Source: SURF-21 sp964510515 (GTDB lineage Bacteria; Actinomycetota; Geothermincolia; Geothermincolales; RBG-13-55-18). From it: a stretch of 59,894 nucleotides of DNA. Position numbers and translations under genes: made by a program. Below, piece after piece: positions 58,749 through 59,894 of the stretch; the first letter of the stretch is position 1, and every line of letters begins with the position of its first letter. The stretch spans positions 1-59,894 of the forward strand of contig CAZEAU010000015.1 in the NCBI GenBank assembly GCA_964510515.1, written 5' to 3'. The notes under the pieces were generated by a model. The model was not told the origin of the DNA. It saw only the letters and a list, made by a program, of their open reading frames with translations, and made no database searches.

Positions 58749-59675
58749 TTGGCTGACCACGATGTGGAGGCGCGGCGCGGCTGGGATTCCAACTTCCAGG
58801 AATTCAGCGATACCCCCTCACGCCTGGTGCGGATAAAACTGGAGGATTTCCTGGGAGAAGTCAGCAGTTCCCAGATCAAAGCCTGGGATGAATCAATACC
58901 TGAGCTGCAGGACGAGGTGCGGGAAGTTATCGAAACAGATTCGCAAGCCAGGGAATATTGGGCTGTTCTGGAGTATGAGCTGCCCATGGAATCGAGACGT
59001 GTAGATGTCGTCTTCCTGGCCAGGGGCGCGGTTCTCGTGCTCGAGCTTAAAGGCAAGGAAACGCCGGCGCAGGCGGACATCGACCAGGCGGCAGCGTATG
59101 CCCGCGACCTCAGATGCTATCATTCCGAATGCTCCGATCGCCGGGTAATGGCCATCGTGGTTCCCACAAGAGCAAAGGGCTATTTAGGAGAGCAGGCAGG
59201 TGTGCATATAGCGGGGCCCGATGCGCTTGATGCCCTGATCACGGATATCGAGAAGAATGTGAGCGCCCCACCCCTTTCCCCAATACGTTTTCTGGCGGAA
59301 TCAGCGTATTGTCCCCTGCCTACCCTCGTGCAGGCTGCGCGGGAGCTCTTTCAAACAGGCAGGATCAGGCCTATCTTCCGGGCCAGGGCAGCGACCGATC
59401 CGGCGGTTGAGTACATCTCTAATGTGATCCATGAAGTGGCTGTGAAAAAGGAAAGAAGGCTGGTGCTCGTGACGGGGGTTCCCGGTTCGGGAAAGACCCT
59501 GGTCGGGCTGAGGATAGCGCACGCTCACTTCCTGGACGACCTAAGGTGGACCCGATTTCCTTGGACACTGAATAAGGATAACCTTATGTCCAAGGAGGTG
59601 GGAAGATGCCGGATGCTGGAAGCGAGAAGGAGACGCAAGGAGAGAAGGAGACAGGAGCCAGGCTGGGCGAGGTAA
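58749..59675 (+). pseudogene. DUF2075-like nuclease/helicase gene, truncated by an IS insertion
   Basis: The native reading runs from TTG 58749 to about 59546. The N-terminal half (about 60-170) has a restriction-endonuclease-like core: YELPMESRRVDVVFLARGAVLVLELKG gives the D...ELK pattern. It is followed by a Walker A motif, LVTGVPGSGKTLVGLRIAHA (about 240), the start of a Schlafen-type/DUF2075 helicase. Directly after HFLDDLR the sequence changes to insertion-element-like DNA and the frame ends 43 codons later in a basic stretch with no family character. About two thirds of the helicase domain is therefore missing, so the product is probably inactive unless the rest lies beyond the element. 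Confidence 0.75.
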
Positions 59676-59894
59676 CCGTCATAGCCGGGGAACTGCACCA
59701 GGGCCCCGTAGGGCCGAAGGGACGCTGGAGCAAGAAGAGGAAGGCCGAGGTGGTCATCCGTATCCTGAGGGGCGAGCCGCTGGATTCCCTCTCACGTGAG
59801 CTGGGGGTGGAGATCTACCGCCTGGAGGAGTGGCGGGAGAAGGCCCTGGCGGCCGTGGAGGCGTCCCTGCAGCGCAGGGAGGGAGATCCCCTGC
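59547..59894 (+). mobile_element. Left part of an IS3-type insertion element, runs off the window
   Basis: The predicted left end is TGGACCCGATTTCCTTGGAC (59547-59566), an IS3-like terminal sequence starting with TG. It is followed 40 bp later by an OrfA-type transposase gene with its own GGAGGTGGGAAG ribosome site. The right end and orfB are outside the window, so the family assignment and the exact boundary are inferred. Confidence 0.6.
59606..59894 (+). CDS. IS3-family transposase OrfA, partial
   Basis: Starts at ATG 59606 and is open to the window end (96 residues seen). After an acidic/Gly N-terminal stretch it reads GRWSKKRKAEVVIRILRGEPLDSLSRELGVEIYRLEEWREKAL in sequence (key parts KRKAEVVIRILRGEPLD and SRELGVEIYRLEEW), the helix-turn-helix of IS3-group OrfA proteins that binds the element ends. 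Its GC content is high, unlike the AT-rich accessory genes just upstream, so the element probably moved from a high-GC region or host. Confidence 0.75.
   Translation, partial: MPDAGSEKETQGEKETGARLGEVTVIAGELHQGPVGPKGRWSKKRKAEVVIRILRGEPLDSLSRELGVEIYRLEEWREKALAAVEASLQRREGDPL

Overview
The window is a GC-rich, densely coding bacterial chromosome segment. It has many GTG/TTG starts, 1-20 bp gene overlaps, clear Shine-Dalgarno sequences and tRNAs with encoded CCA. Gene content suggests an anaerobic or facultatively anaerobic, amino-acid prototrophic bacterium: a selenocysteine formate dehydrogenase, an Mrp/Mbh-type cation antiporter module, GatCAB, and branched-chain amino acid synthesis through citramalate. 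A deep-branching high-GC lineage such as an anaerobic actinobacterium would fit, but no rRNA or marker in the window proves this.

Layout. (1) 0-4.5 kb: the last codons of a ferredoxin-tailed (NuoF-like) subunit, then a formate dehydrogenase alpha subunit read through an in-frame TGA (Sec353) with a SECIS hairpin, then an acyl-CoA ligase with an aberrant P-loop. (2) 4.5-13.8 kb: a multi-subunit antiporter operon (MrpE, F, G, a DUF4040/MbhD subunit, MrpB, MrpC, MrpD, a second MrpD-like protein with a fused beta-sandwich domain, a NuoL-like protein) and two small membrane proteins. (3) 13.8-21.5 kb: a UPF0280 protein, ligA, gatC, a seven-helix membrane protein, gatA, gatB, and a zinc-ribbon membrane protein with an Asp/aromatic repeat tail. 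(4) 21.7-23.6 kb, minus strand: lpd-gcvH. (5) 23.8-26.6 kb: a LeuCD-type hydro-lyase pair coupled to an isocitrate-dehydrogenase-like enzyme, probably an alternative aconitase/IDH unit. (6) 26.7-28.0 kb: a 15-bp inverted-repeat operator over a promoter, two small Gly/Tyr/Pro-rich proteins, and a CoA-binding protein.

(7) 28-43.4 kb: a branched-chain amino acid and serine supercluster: ilvD, ilvB, ilvN, ilvC, a class V aminotransferase, serA, leuA (with a lysine-rich KKPAAK repeat tail), leuC, leuD, leuB, ilvE and cimA. Together these can make valine, leucine and isoleucine from pyruvate and acetyl-CoA without threonine deaminase. (8) 43.5-48.4 kb: an FAH-family protein, gltX, an MBL-fold hydrolase, a YhdH-type reductase and a tRNA-Gln/tRNA-Glu operon with its own promoter and terminator. 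With GatCAB and GltX these supply the indirect Gln-tRNA route. (9) 48.5-56.3 kb: a ZIP metal transporter divergent from a MarR regulator with palindromic operators, then a hydrolase, a cupin, hisG, a degenerate GGDEF protein, a phosphoesterase, hisC and a 2-hydroxyacid dehydrogenase.

(10) 56.3-59.9 kb: a visibly more AT-rich accessory segment. It holds an IS256-type transposase remnant, a J-domain membrane protein, a short TPR protein, and a DUF2075-like nuclease/helicase gene that appears to be cut by an IS3-type element running off the window end. Core pathways are confidently recognised. The most unusual points are the LeuA tail, the beta-domain fused to an antiporter subunit, the duplicated antiporter tail module, the LeuCD-IDH unit, the operator at 26.7 kb and the interrupted helicase.
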